From: a virus | Direction: 5' to 3' (one strand) | DNA length: 64,000 nt | IMG/VR virus record: IMGVR_UViG_3300028835_001449 | Coordinates: 1-64,000 of that record | In this document: positions 1 through 7,064 of the stretch, piece after piece | Layout of the letters: each line of letters begins with the position of its first letter | Numbering within the stretch: the stretch's first letter is position 1 | The notes under the pieces: model-generated | Seen by the model: only the letters and a program-made list of their open reading frames with translations | What the model was told of the DNA's origin: nothing | Database searches by the model: none | Program-made: the position numbers and the translations under genes

Positions 1-79
1 GATCAGCCCCAAATAATAACCAGGGCTTAGCTCGTTCAACTTTAGCCTCACAGCAAATACTCCTTAATTCTTTGCTCAT
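1..79 (-). CDS. Partial hypothetical protein, N-terminus only
   Basis: An ATG at 79 is preceded by an AGGAGGT ribosome binding site that lies inside the last codons of the gene before it. The frame is open to the window edge and gives about 26 residues beginning MSKELRSICCEAKVERA. The CC pair could belong to a metal site, but too little is visible to assign a family. Confidence 0.6.
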   Translation of the reverse strand, partial: MSKELRSICCEAKVERAKPWLLFGAD

Positions 80-81
80 TT

Positions 82-237
82 TTACCTCCTTTTTTTTAGC
101 GGTGTCCTTGCTGGCTTGGGAGCCGGCTTGGAATAGATGGATGAGGTTATTGCATCACATACATGACACTTCTTTTGAGGATATATTCCCCTGAGAAATT
201 TTCTTCCACATTCGCAGATTTCAAGTACGCCACTCAT
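82..237 (-). CDS. Small zinc-ribbon-like protein (51 aa)
   Basis: A Cys-rich peptide with a CxC pair near the N-terminus (ICECGRKF) and a CxxC pair (KKCHVC), a spacing typical of small phage zinc ribbons, followed by a basic Pro/Lys/Arg tail. The start at 237 has a perfect AAGGAGG six bases upstream. An in-frame ATG at 312 with a weaker site would add 25 residues. Its last codons (Arg-Arg-stop) form the ribosome binding site of the next gene. Function unknown; nucleic-acid or protein binding is an inference. Confidence 0.6.
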   Translation of the reverse strand: MSGVLEICECGRKFLRGIYPQKKCHVCDAITSSIYSKPAPKPARTPLKKRR

Positions 238-320
238 TTTTTCCTCCTTGTCTAATAACAATGCTACCAATGACCAATATTTTAAACTTCCTTTGATTAT
301 CTTAGTTGACATAAATCTTC

Positions 321-737
321 TTATGCGACACGCACTCCTGCCTTGACTTCGAGCCATGCAGATAATCCTGCCGTAGCTTCTATAAAGTTTGGATGTTTTC
401 TGATTGCCGATACAATATTTTCGACTTCTGCCATGCTCACCCTTGACTCCTTCTGTATCATCTCTTTTATTTGCTGGTAGGCTTGTTCATCCTTACTCCC
501 ACCCAACACATAAGGTGCGGCGTCATATAAATCTTTAAACCATTTCAAAAGTTCCCTTTCCTTCAATTTGCTCATTTGGCTTCCTTTGTTTAATCTTTCA
601 ATTTTTTCAAGCGCTGCTTTTTTCCCTTCATCTCCAACTCCTACACATTCTCTATAACCAGCCTCATTTTTAATCAGCCAATAGCCATTGTCAGCCAAAT
701 CAAGCCAATAGGTTCCTTTTTTATGGGTTTTTTTCAC
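321..737 (-). CDS. Hypothetical protein (138 aa)
   Basis: GTG start overlapping the stop of the preceding gene as GTGA. The first 54 residues (aromatic, WLDLADNGYWLIKN) are followed by an internal in-frame ATG (MSKLKERELLKW) that has its own AAAGGAAG site, so a shorter 84 aa product could also be made. The C-terminal half is helical and charged. No family recognised. It belongs to the early run of small overlapping genes. Confidence 0.6.
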   Translation of the reverse strand: MKKTHKKGTYWLDLADNGYWLIKNEAGYRECVGVGDEGKKAALEKIERLNKGSQMSKLKERELLKWFKDLYDAAPYVLGGSKDEQAYQQIKEMIQKESRVSMAEVENIVSAIRKHPNFIEATAGLSAWLEVKAGVRVA

Positions 738-1126
738 TCACTCCTCCTCGGTACTCCCTTATATGGGAATTTTAACTCCAAGCAAAATTGCCTATTGTAA
801 ATTACTAATTTTTTTATAATATATGAAAAAATTCTTACCAAATACCTATAATAGAATTTCGTAAACCCAAATGTCGTGAGCTTAAAATATTTAGGATGAA
901 TCTCAATGACAGAATAATCTAATTTTCCGTGCCCGCAACAGCTGCTTACCGTCTTTATTTCATGGTCATTCAGCATCTGAACTAGAGGCGCTATGCATGA
1001 ATCAATAAGCTCTCCCTTTTCTGACAAGCCCAGTTTTCTTGCCCTCAATTTATTCTGTTCTCTGTTGAGGTTCCTTAAATCGAGTTCACATAATTCGACT
1101 TTAGCGTATGTTCCCCATTTACACAT
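734..1126 (-). CDS. Conserved phage protein with a CCGHG motif (130 aa)
   Basis: The N-terminus (MCKWGTY) and the central segment IDSCIAPLVQMLNDHEIKT, followed by a SSCCGHG motif, are characteristic of a phage protein family of unknown function. The clustered Cys and His suggest metal binding. Start chosen at 1126 because GGAGG is 4 nt upstream; a GTG at 1129 is too close to it. The C-terminal 40 residues are unusually aromatic and hydrophobic. Overlaps the next gene by 4 bp. Confidence 0.65.
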   Translation of the reverse strand: MCKWGTYAKVELCELDLRNLNREQNKLRARKLGLSEKGELIDSCIAPLVQMLNDHEIKTVSSCCGHGKLDYSVIEIHPKYFKLTTFGFTKFYYRYLVRIFSYIIKKLVIYNRQFCLELKFPYKGVPRRSE

Positions 1127-1139
1127 CACTCCTCCCTGG

Positions 1140-1268
1140 TTAAATTAACTGCTTAAAGTAATAGCCCGTTCCAGCATTAAGTTGCTTTGTCGCCAAACAA
1201 AATTTCTTAAAATCTTCATTCCAACAAAGCCAATAAATACTTAAGGGTATTCTGAATAAAATTTTCAT
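1140..1268 (-). CDS. Small hypothetical protein (42 aa)
   Basis: A short ORF starting MKILFRIPLSIYWLCW, with the ATG directly after the TGA of the 183 aa gene and a strong AAGGAGG site. The N-terminal 16 residues are hydrophobic and aromatic, then a soluble Lys-rich part follows. The tight packing and ribosome binding site argue that it is translated. Function unknown. Confidence 0.5.
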   Translation of the reverse strand: MKILFRIPLSIYWLCWNEDFKKFCLATKQLNAGTGYYFKQLI

Positions 1269-1820
1269 TCACTCCTCCTTTGATTTGGCACTGCTCTCAT
1301 AATTCAGAAGAATTTCCTTCTTTCTCTTACTCGAAGCGAGCTTCTTTTCTTTTTGCAGGCAATCACTACAGATTTTTCTCGACTTCGAACTAACTACTTT
1401 ATTTTTTCCGCACTTAACGCATAATTCCCACTTTATTATCTTATCTTCGTGCTCTTTTTTGGCTGCTTCGATCGCATTGTTACCTCTTTTCATAAGATCT
1501 TCTTCTTTCTCGGGTTCTTCTTCTTTATGCTCTAATTCTGGTTCGGGTTCAGATTCGGGTTCGGATCCTTCTTGATCCAATTTCTCTGATTCGGCTTTCT
1601 CTTTTCTCGGTCTGCCTCGTTTTTGAGGTTCTGGCTTGTTAATTTCATCGAGTTTTAATATCCAGTTGAGTTTAAATTCTCTCCCCGCTTTGATTATTTT
1701 ATCGATTTCTATCTCATCCTTTTTCTTCTCGATGAACTTAATTAGCTCCTCTTTGGATTTGAATTCTTGATAAAGTTTCTTTTGATCGGCGAGAGAATAT
1801 CGGTAAAGCAGATAGAACAT
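1269..1820 (-). CDS. AT-hook-like and zinc-ribbon hypothetical protein (183 aa)
   Basis: Three parts are visible: an N-terminal charged helical region, a KRGRPRK sequence (about residues 67-73) matching an AT-hook minor-groove binding core and followed by a very acidic Glu/Pro linker, and a C-terminal CxxC...CxxC zinc ribbon (CVKCGKN ... CSDC, about residues 133-155) with a Lys-rich tail. This suggests a DNA-associated phage protein. The start overlaps the stop of the XRE gene as TAATG, so translation is probably coupled to the regulator. Confidence 0.65.
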   Translation of the reverse strand: MFYLLYRYSLADQKKLYQEFKSKEELIKFIEKKKDEIEIDKIIKAGREFKLNWILKLDEINKPEPQKRGRPRKEKAESEKLDQEGSEPESEPEPELEHKEEEPEKEEDLMKRGNNAIEAAKKEHEDKIIKWELCVKCGKNKVVSSKSRKICSDCLQKEKKLASSKRKKEILLNYESSAKSKEE

Positions 1821-2131
1821 TATTTCTTTTTCACCAAAATGCTTTTGATTTCATTGATTATTCTTTCCACGCTCCGGATGTTCTGCTTTGAGAACACAAG
1901 CTTTATGAACTTCGTCTCGGGGTCCGCCATAAAAAGCTCCTCCATACTGACATCTAGTTCCCGGCAGATCGAGATTAGATGTTTCGAGCCGATGTTCTCT
2001 TGTTTTTCTGATTCAATCTTGGAAATTGTGTCGCTGGTCAGGCCTACTTTTCTCGCCAGCTCTTTCTGTGTCAATCCTTTGGCCTGTCTAAGGCTCTTAA
2101 TGTTTTTTCCTAGAATTGCTCTTTCGCTCAT
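1820..2131 (-). CDS. XRE/Cro-family helix-turn-helix regulator (103 aa)
   Basis: Residues 10-65 form a classic HTH_3 domain (KSLRQAKGLTQKELARKVGL, then TSDTISKIESEK). The remaining 35 residues could be a small dimerisation segment. Members of this family bind palindromic operators. A nested inverted repeat lies at 2557-2601, upstream of this small operon, and is the obvious candidate operator, which would make the gene autoregulated. The start at 2131 is ATGA-coupled to the preceding gene and has GAGGAGGG upstream; the frame's extra N-terminal residues are rejected. Confidence 0.85.
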   Translation of the reverse strand: MSERAILGKNIKSLRQAKGLTQKELARKVGLTSDTISKIESEKQENIGSKHLISICRELDVSMEELFMADPETKFIKLVFSKQNIRSVERIINEIKSILVKKK

Positions 2132-2505
2132 TTTCCCTCCTCCTCGAACACGGCTAATACGGCTTTCAGGCAGGCTTCGAGTCGAGTCATGGCACACGTG
2201 AAAAAAGCTATTTTGGTTTTGTGTCTATAGCAATTCACATGAAATGGATTAACCTTATATCCAGTATCATCAGTTTTGACTCGATAACCTTTTTCCCTCA
2301 AAAACTCCAAGCAGTCGGATATAGTCCAGAGGGGAATAAAAGCATCCATTAAAGAATAGCAAGCCTCTTGGATTTCTTTAGGTTGTTCTGTTATGAGCCG
2401 AGGCTTATTATTCCCATATAAAATCCAGTCCCCATACTTAACCTCCTTCTTATGCTTCTCCGCCACCTGCTTGCACAGGCTTTTTTCTTCTTTGGTGAAT
2501 TTCAT
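2128..2505 (-). CDS. Conserved phage hypothetical protein (125 aa)
   Basis: First gene of the XRE operon. Start at 2505 behind AAGGAGGATGAC. It has a conserved look, with a central PLWTISDCLEFLREKGY segment and a C-terminal helix (TRLEACLKAVLAVFEEEG) of the kind seen in small alpha/beta phage proteins, but I cannot assign a function. It overlaps the XRE gene by 4 bp, so both are probably controlled by the same inverted-repeat region. Confidence 0.65.
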   Translation of the reverse strand: MKFTKEEKSLCKQVAEKHKKEVKYGDWILYGNNKPRLITEQPKEIQEACYSLMDAFIPLWTISDCLEFLREKGYRVKTDDTGYKVNPFHVNCYRHKTKIAFFTCAMTRLEACLKAVLAVFEEEGK

Positions 2506-2556
2506 GTCATCCTCCTTAAACCACCGGTTCACGCGCTCTCGAGTGGTTGCCTCCTC

Positions 2557-2601
2557 GCTATTAGTCTTCGTATTACCTAAAGGTAATACTCTTCTAATAG
2601 C
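2557..2601. promoter_or_regulatory. Nested inverted-repeat operator candidate
   Basis: An inner perfect palindrome of two 9-bp arms around AA (GTATTACCTAAAGGTAATAC, 2570-2589) is flanked by a second perfect 8-bp inverted repeat, GCTATTAG and CTAATAGC (2557-2564 and 2594-2601), with TCTTC/TCTT spacers. It sits upstream of the operon that contains the XRE regulator. Two nested dyads in the only real intergenic gap of this region fit an operator or multi-site control element better than a simple terminator, as no T-tract follows. Confidence 0.55.
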
Positions 2602-2674
2602 TCGGACCTAAGATTTTAAATACGTTAACACTCTTTTTTATACTAAGATTTAGAATTGTTATTGTCTTCACGGC

Positions 2675-2695
2675 CTCTATTACGTAGTAATAGAG
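2675..2695. repeat. Perfect inverted repeat, second operator-like site
   Basis: CTCTATTAC and GTAATAGAG flank a GTA centre, giving 9-bp perfect arms. The TATTAC/GTAATA half-sites are the same as in the palindrome at 2570-2589 but with a 3-nt instead of 6-nt spacing. It lies 32 bp beyond the end of the 138 aa gene. It may be a weak terminator hairpin for that gene or a second binding site for the same regulator. The rest of the 2533-2726 gap is AT-rich with no ORF. Confidence 0.45.
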
Positions 2696-2726
2696 TCCTT
2701 GAAGGCAGAGCTTCCGGAAATTTTCT

Positions 2727-3143
2727 TTAATACGGGTCATTCAAATTCGCTATCATAACACCGCTCTTTTCATTCCATCTCAGCAGATAATGTTTGCCGT
2801 CTAACGCAATGTTCCAGATTCGTGCTAAGGTCTTAAACGCTACAGATACATGACGCTTATAAAGCCCTGATGTAGTCAGCTTATAGGTCAGGGGGGGTTT
2901 GATATGAGTTCTCTCGGGTTTGAACGCAATCTGACGCTTCGATGTGAAGAACGCTATGCTTATAGCTTTCTTATCTCCTGTGGTCAGTCTTGCTGATGCA
3001 GGGACGTTGAAGATTATATACCCGTTCTTAGCTATAGTCATGGCCGGTGGTTTGGGATGGAAACCTGACCTATACTTCCCCGAGTACCTGCTAACCGGTT
3101 TGAACCCGGATGGAAACTGAGATTTGATTATTTCTTCTTTCAT
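2727..3143 (-). CDS. Hypothetical protein (138 aa)
   Basis: A basic protein rich in short beta-prone segments. Central blocks (MTIAKNGYIIFNVPASARL, then KKAISIAFFTSKRQIAFK) look like an alpha/beta nucleic-acid-binding fold, and the C-terminus (KHYLLRWNEKSGVMIANL) is strand-rich. No catalytic motif. Last gene before the operator region. Confidence 0.6.
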   Translation of the reverse strand: MKEEIIKSQFPSGFKPVSRYSGKYRSGFHPKPPAMTIAKNGYIIFNVPASARLTTGDKKAISIAFFTSKRQIAFKPERTHIKPPLTYKLTTSGLYKRHVSVAFKTLARIWNIALDGKHYLLRWNEKSGVMIANLNDPY

Positions 3144-3154
3144 TTTTCACTTCC

Positions 3155-3262
3155 TTACTTAAATAATTTCTTCATGGCCAGTATCCAAAAAACGCATACC
3201 GTAACTACAGCTATCAATAATCCTCCTGCGGCTACCAAAGCTCCTGCGTCGATGTCTATCAT
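3155..3262 (-). CDS. Single-span membrane peptide (35 aa)
   Basis: Starts ATGA-overlapped with the gene before it behind AGGAGGAGAAAA. Residues 7-30 form one continuous hydrophobic helix (AGALVAAGGLLIAVVTVCVF) with a short acidic N-terminus and a KKLFK tail, an N-out/C-in or holin-like topology. Too short for family assignment. Confidence 0.5.
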   Translation of the reverse strand: MIDIDAGALVAAGGLLIAVVTVCVFWILAMKKLFK

Positions 3263-3648
3263 TTTTCTCCTCCTGATGGACTCCAACCCTTAAGCAAATC
3301 AGTAATCAGGTTCACAAACTTTTGCTTGCCGGCTGGTCCTCCAAAGTCAAACGCTTTTACCATCTCACGAGACCTCATACCTGCATTTGCAAGTTCAATT
3401 CGTGCGGATTGCAAGAGTTCTCCCATGACTTTCGCATCGGCCCAAGGATTGTCTAAGGGGTTTGAGTCTCTTAACATTTCAGCCAATTCTTTCTGCTCAA
3501 ACATTGTCTCGAGCACACGCCTCATACCCTCGTATAAACCCCAGTAATACAGACCATCGGGAAGTGTGAATACCATCTCTGCAAATGACCTTGAAATCAG
3601 GGACTCTACTGTCCGACTGATTACGTCCTGTTTTAACAGCTTTTTCAT
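3259..3648 (-). CDS. Hypothetical protein (129 aa)
   Basis: A mainly helical soluble protein beginning MKKLLKQDVISRTVESLISR, with an aromatic central stretch (LPDGLYYWGLYEGMRRVLETMF). No recognised domain. ATGA overlap with the two-span membrane peptide upstream. Confidence 0.6.
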   Translation of the reverse strand: MKKLLKQDVISRTVESLISRSFAEMVFTLPDGLYYWGLYEGMRRVLETMFEQKELAEMLRDSNPLDNPWADAKVMGELLQSARIELANAGMRSREMVKAFDFGGPAGKQKFVNLITDLLKGWSPSGGEK

Positions 3649-3797
3649 CCTATTCTCCTCTTTTTGAAATAATCCATAAGTAACATTGCAGCGCTGATTC
3701 CAAGGATGGCCAGTAGCTCAAGTTCAACTTCCTTCTCTGCAATTTCATAAAAAATACCCATTAATACCATAAGAATTAGCCACAAAGTCCATCTCAT
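3645..3797 (-). CDS. Small membrane protein with two predicted spans (50 aa)
   Basis: An ATG at 3797 follows GAGGAGGG at six bases. Two hydrophobic segments (WTLWLILMVLMGIFY and LLAILGISAAMLLMDY) are separated by an acidic turn, with a basic KKRRIG C-terminus, a layout seen in small holin-like or host-membrane-targeting phage proteins. It overlaps the next gene as ATGA. Function not determinable. Confidence 0.5.
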   Translation of the reverse strand: MRWTLWLILMVLMGIFYEIAEKEVELELLAILGISAAMLLMDYFKKRRIG

Positions 3798-3845
3798 TTT
3801 AAGCCCTCCTCGTCTTTATTGTCACAAGTAGTTTCGTGTCACACA

Positions 3846-3995
3846 TCATTCCTTGAACCATCTCCATAGATAAAGAGTTAAGACGCCTAGCACGGTATGT
3901 TCAAATCCAATAAGCCTATAAGACAACCCGATCATAACCAATGCGACACCTGCTAATCCTACGTTCGTTATTCCTGATTTAATTCGTGTATCCAT
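3846..3995 (-). CDS. Small membrane protein (49 aa)
   Basis: The ATG at 3995 lies just after the stop of the HMG-like gene and uses the GAGG in that gene's last codons. Hydrophobic segments 12-24 and 30-44 suggest one or two membrane spans, ending in WRWFKE. With the 35 and 50 aa peptides it forms a group of three tiny membrane proteins between 3.1 and 4.0 kb. Confidence 0.45.
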   Translation of the reverse strand: MDTRIKSGITNVGLAGVALVMIGLSYRLIGFEHTVLGVLTLYLWRWFKE

Positions 3996-3996
3996 T

Positions 3997-4260
3997 CTAT
4001 ATACCTCGCTCTTTTTTCTTTGCCCAATCTCGAGATGCTTCTTTTATTGTCTTACCCTGTCTCAGATATGAAGACATGAAGATATTCCACGCTGACGGCT
4101 TTCTTCTGGGCTTAATCGCTTTCTGAGCGATCTTGCTCAGTAATATCAGAGTGTGTCTTTGGGCTGCGGTACGGGCTGCGTCACCGCCATACCCTTCTCT
4201 CGTACTTTGGGCTTCCATCTTTTCCAATTTTTTAATTACTTCATCTAATTTTAATCTCAT
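3997..4260 (-). CDS. HMG-box-like DNA-binding protein (87 aa)
   Basis: The C-terminal 35 residues (KPSAWNIFMSSYLRQGKT, then IKEASRDWAKKK) match the core of virus and phage HMG-box-like proteins: P-S-A-W/Y-N-x-F, a K-G-K turn, then a helix with A...W. The N-terminus is a short coiled coil. HMG-box proteins bend DNA, so a role in replication or nucleoid organisation is inferred. It overlaps the next gene at a shared base (TAATG). Confidence 0.6.
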   Translation of the reverse strand: MRLKLDEVIKKLEKMEAQSTREGYGGDAARTAAQRHTLILLSKIAQKAIKPRRKPSAWNIFMSSYLRQGKTIKEASRDWAKKKERGI

Positions 4261-4460
4261 TACTCCCTCCAGTTAAAAATTCCGAGAAACCTCCCCTGCT
4301 TATCAAATGCAAAGCCTATGGCTACTGAGGGGAAACAAATATCCGTACGCCCATACTTATCCACTTCAATGTCGGGCTCTAATTTATCCCAACACTCATC
4401 AAGAACGGCTTTCTTACTCTGTCTTTTTACTAACTCCAATACCAATTCTTTGGCTGTCAT
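4260..4460 (-). CDS. Hypothetical protein (66 aa)
   Basis: Start set at 4460 because GGAGG is 8 nt upstream and the ATG overlaps the preceding stop as ATGA. The N-terminal helix (AKELVLELVKRQSKKAVLDE) is followed by a strand-rich part ending FAFDKQGRFLGIFNWRE. No family recognised. Confidence 0.55.
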   Translation of the reverse strand: MTAKELVLELVKRQSKKAVLDECWDKLEPDIEVDKYGRTDICFPSVAIGFAFDKQGRFLGIFNWRE

Positions 4461-4654
4461 TTTGGTTTCCTCCATCCCTTACAAACAAATTGAAGCGGTC
4501 CTGCCTTACTCCGCTTATTCCATGCTGGACCGTCGGGTCTGAGACAATATGCATCTTTGACTGCGGGAGTAGATTTATCAAACAATCCACATGTACCACA
4601 ACTCCTAACGATTTTTCTGAACCGTTTACAGGGTTTAAGTGGCGGACCTATCAT
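4457..4654 (-). CDS. Small Cys-rich zinc-binding-type protein (65 aa)
   Basis: The order C-x2-C-x2-F ... Y-C ... V-C-x-x-W (SCGTCGLFD, YCLRPDG, VCKGWRKPK) is typical of a widespread class of small phage and prophage proteins predicted to bind zinc. Start at 4654 is ATGA-coupled with GGAAG upstream. A protein of the same layout occurs at 43142-43339 inside the glycan island. Confidence 0.6.
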   Translation of the reverse strand: MIGPPLKPCKRFRKIVRSCGTCGLFDKSTPAVKDAYCLRPDGPAWNKRSKAGPLQFVCKGWRKPK

Positions 4655-4863
4655 CGTTTCTTCCATCCCGCTATGGTCGCTTTATTCACTTCTGATGCCG
4701 CTTCTTTTGCTACTTTAAACTCCTCATTAGACATTAACAATACTTCAATTCGGAAGTTTGAATTTAACTTAGCTTCACTCAATTTACTCATACACTCCAC
4801 ACGAGTCAATATACTTACAAAAGCAGCATACTTTGTTATTTCATATACCTTATAGACTATCAT
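4651..4863 (-). CDS. Hypothetical protein (70 aa)
   Basis: Begins MIVYKVYEITKYAAFV, within the last codons of the HTH gene. The ribosome binding site is weak (GGATTAGA), and a TTG at 4920 would lengthen the product but would overlap most of that gene's end. Alpha/beta composition ending in a helix (NEEFKVAKEAASEVNKA). Function unknown. Confidence 0.5.
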   Translation of the reverse strand: MIVYKVYEITKYAAFVSILTRVECMSKLSEAKLNSNFRIEVLLMSNEEFKVAKEAASEVNKATIAGWKKR

Positions 4864-5026
4864 TTCTAATCCGTTTGGCTTTGGCGTATAAAGCTCGGAC
4901 TTGCTCCGTAGCCATACCAAGCCTTTCCCCTATCTCTGGGAACTTTACGCCCAGACGGTCGACGAGATCAATAATATGCTGAGCTCTATCGGCTTTTAGC
5001 TCATGAGATAACTGTTTTCCTGTCAT
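4850..5026 (-). CDS. Small HTH protein, sigma region 4-like (58 aa)
   Basis: The product has an N-terminal helix and a clear helix-turn-helix (LGVKFPEIGERLGMATEQV, then RALYAKAKRI) resembling sigma region 4 or terminase-type HTH units. The ATG at 5026 overlaps the helicase stop (GTATGA), with GGAGCAAG upstream. It is a probable small DNA-binding protein co-translated with the helicase. Confidence 0.6.
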   Translation of the reverse strand: MTGKQLSHELKADRAQHIIDLVDRLGVKFPEIGERLGMATEQVRALYAKAKRIRNDSL

Positions 5027-6438
5027 ACTCTTGCTCCAAACTTTATTGTCGTTGGAATTACATCGAATCCTTCTTTGCGATACAATTGAAGTCGATATGT
5101 ACTGTGCCCAGACAGGTATTTATCGCCTTGGTCTTCAAAATCGTAAACAGTTACTACATTGTCTCCTGTCGGATTCTTTCTCATAACCCGTCCAACCCTT
5201 TGTAACAGGCGTAAATGTGAAGCTCCTGCACCTCCTAATACCATTGCCCTTACTATCGGGACGTCAACTCCCTCATCGAAAATTGGAGTCGCTATAATGC
5301 AAGGAACTTCTCCTTGTTTAAACTTATTTAATATTTCATCTCGATAATCCAAGTCAAGGATTCCGTGCAAGAATATTGTTCCCTCGGGAGCACGTTTCAA
5401 TATTTCTTTTCCATGCTTTATTGTATTTATCAAAACTAGAATGGGTTCACCCCGTCCTTTATGAATTCTAATTAACCCTGCTATAGTCTTATTCCTATCA
5501 TTGTTCTCCTCGATTCCAAACCTATATGAGAGCCTATAATTTGACTGCTGAACAAACTTCATCGACCAATTCTTTATCCGCACAATCCTCGGACGGGCAG
5601 AAATTCCTCTACGTATTAAATCTATATTCCTTACTGTCTTTATCTCATCACCCGTCAATCCGACGAGCCAGAGATTCTGTATTTCTTCTCTCATCAACGG
5701 AGTTGCGCTCAGCCCAATTCTATAATATGCATTACACTTCTTTGCCACGTTTTTCCACGATCCTGCTGATTGATGATGGCATTCATCAATCATGAGCACA
5801 TCAACATCATGACTGAGCCAATTACCAAAGAACTTTCTAACATCCATCTTTTTGCTCCGAAGCCTGTGATAAATAGTCTGAACCATACCCACCGTGACTC
5901 GCTTGGTATCGAATGTATCCCTGTGAATAACACCTATATCTTCGTCCAACCGTTCTGCCAGTCTATCCCGTGTTTGATACATGAGATTTCCTCGATGAGT
6001 TAACCATAGCACTTTTAACGGCCGCAGTACTTTCATTATCGACGCACCGCATTCTGTCTTCCCCGCATTTGTCGGAGCGGTCAGAATACAACGTTCTTTG
6101 GCCACTGCATCTTGAATTGCCTTTACCTGATAATCCCTGAGTTCTATTCCGATGAGTGTCGGATCTTCAAACTTCGCTTTTGGTTTTTTCCTGGCATCCA
6201 CTATGAGAAGTAAGCGTTGCAATTTCTCTGGCAGAATCGGAATTAACCCTGTCGGAAACTTCTTTGAATACGCATTATAGAATGAATACCTGCCGTCCCA
6301 TACCCTATTCCTATATGATTTCATGAACCAAAAATTCGGCACTTGAAACGTTAAACTTGCTTTGAGTGCTCTTTCTTCTATGTCTTCATCGAAATGCTCG
6401 ACCTTTGTGAAGACATTGTCTTTTATGACTTTTATCAT
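5023..6438 (-). CDS. Superfamily 2 DNA helicase, UvsW-like (471 aa)
   Basis: Contains the SF2 motifs in order: motif I Walker A (APTNAGKTE, about residues 140-148), motif II DECHH (about 218), motif III SATP (about 245), and motif VI QRVGRVMR near residue 420. The N-terminal region (FWFMKSYRNRVWDGRYSFY) matches the DNA-binding part of T4 UvsW-type helicases, which unwind branched DNA and act in recombination and the change from origin- to recombination-dependent replication. ATP is the substrate. It overlaps the neighbouring genes by 4 bp. Confidence 0.9.
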   Translation of the reverse strand: MIKVIKDNVFTKVEHFDEDIEERALKASLTFQVPNFWFMKSYRNRVWDGRYSFYNAYSKKFPTGLIPILPEKLQRLLLIVDARKKPKAKFEDPTLIGIELRDYQVKAIQDAVAKERCILTAPTNAGKTECGASIMKVLRPLKVLWLTHRGNLMYQTRDRLAERLDEDIGVIHRDTFDTKRVTVGMVQTIYHRLRSKKMDVRKFFGNWLSHDVDVLMIDECHHQSAGSWKNVAKKCNAYYRIGLSATPLMREEIQNLWLVGLTGDEIKTVRNIDLIRRGISARPRIVRIKNWSMKFVQQSNYRLSYRFGIEENNDRNKTIAGLIRIHKGRGEPILVLINTIKHGKEILKRAPEGTIFLHGILDLDYRDEILNKFKQGEVPCIIATPIFDEGVDVPIVRAMVLGGAGASHLRLLQRVGRVMRKNPTGDNVVTVYDFEDQGDKYLSGHSTYRLQLYRKEGFDVIPTTIKFGARV

Positions 6439-6755
6439 TTGACAGCGAGCTCTGCCTCCCGATACTTTTGCATATATTCAACTAACGCTGACATATCCTC
6501 TTTCGGCACGACTCTCATGCTCATAAACGTTGGCATCCCGTTAACACCTCGAGGTCCTGCTTTATCATAGTACTCGTATATCAGACCGACCTGATCTGAC
6601 CACTTCTTATCCCCGTCTAAGAACAGCAACGGCATGAACACTGTCAGTATTAGACGAGGGGGTTGAACCTCCCTATCCGTAAAGACCAGACCCTTGTTCA
6701 TATCACAAGCAAGCTGTTTCAAGTCTTCCTTTTTCATTCTCTTCGGCATCTTCAT
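6435..6755 (-). CDS. Hypothetical protein (106 aa)
   Basis: Starts at 6755 behind GGAGGTAAAA and overlaps the helicase by 4 bp, so it may act with it. Contains PPRLILTVFMPLLFLDGDKK and a C-terminal helical stretch. No domain recognised. The conserved coupling to the helicase is the only functional clue. Confidence 0.6.
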   Translation of the reverse strand: MKMPKRMKKEDLKQLACDMNKGLVFTDREVQPPRLILTVFMPLLFLDGDKKWSDQVGLIYEYYDKAGPRGVNGMPTFMSMRVVPKEDMSALVEYMQKYREAELAVK

Positions 6756-6757
6756 TT

Positions 6758-7018
6758 TTACCTCCTTTCAAACAAGTGCCAAACGAACGGGCCTTGCTGT
6801 GTAGTGCCTATGAACTTGAGGCTCCAGGAGTCATCGATAGGGTGGCCAGTTCCGACGAGAACGAATTGTCTCTCCGCTTCCGGCACGTCTTCATTGATGA
6901 GTGCCCAAATGAAGGGCGTTCCGTTCTGCATCTGAAAAGACAGCACTGTCGCTCCCTGGGGCATGCGGATGCTTGAGACGTCTCCCATGGGCACTTCGTA
7001 CTTGTAAATCGTTTTCAT
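6758..7018 (-). CDS. DUF7352-like conserved phage protein (86 aa)
   Basis: Begins IYKYEVPMGDVSSIRMP and contains WALINEDVPEAERQFVLVGTG followed by HPID. This pattern (Y-x-Y-x2-P, a M-P-x-G-A block, and V-G-T-G-x-x-I/L) is that of a very common small beta-rich phage and bacterial protein of unknown function, which I recall as DUF7352. Complete at the usual length of about 85 residues. Confidence 0.7.
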   Translation of the reverse strand: MKTIYKYEVPMGDVSSIRMPQGATVLSFQMQNGTPFIWALINEDVPEAERQFVLVGTGHPIDDSWSLKFIGTTQQGPFVWHLFERR

Positions 7019-7064
7019 TTTTTCCTCCTATTCTTTCCTCTATATTGTCATTGGCCCGATTCTT

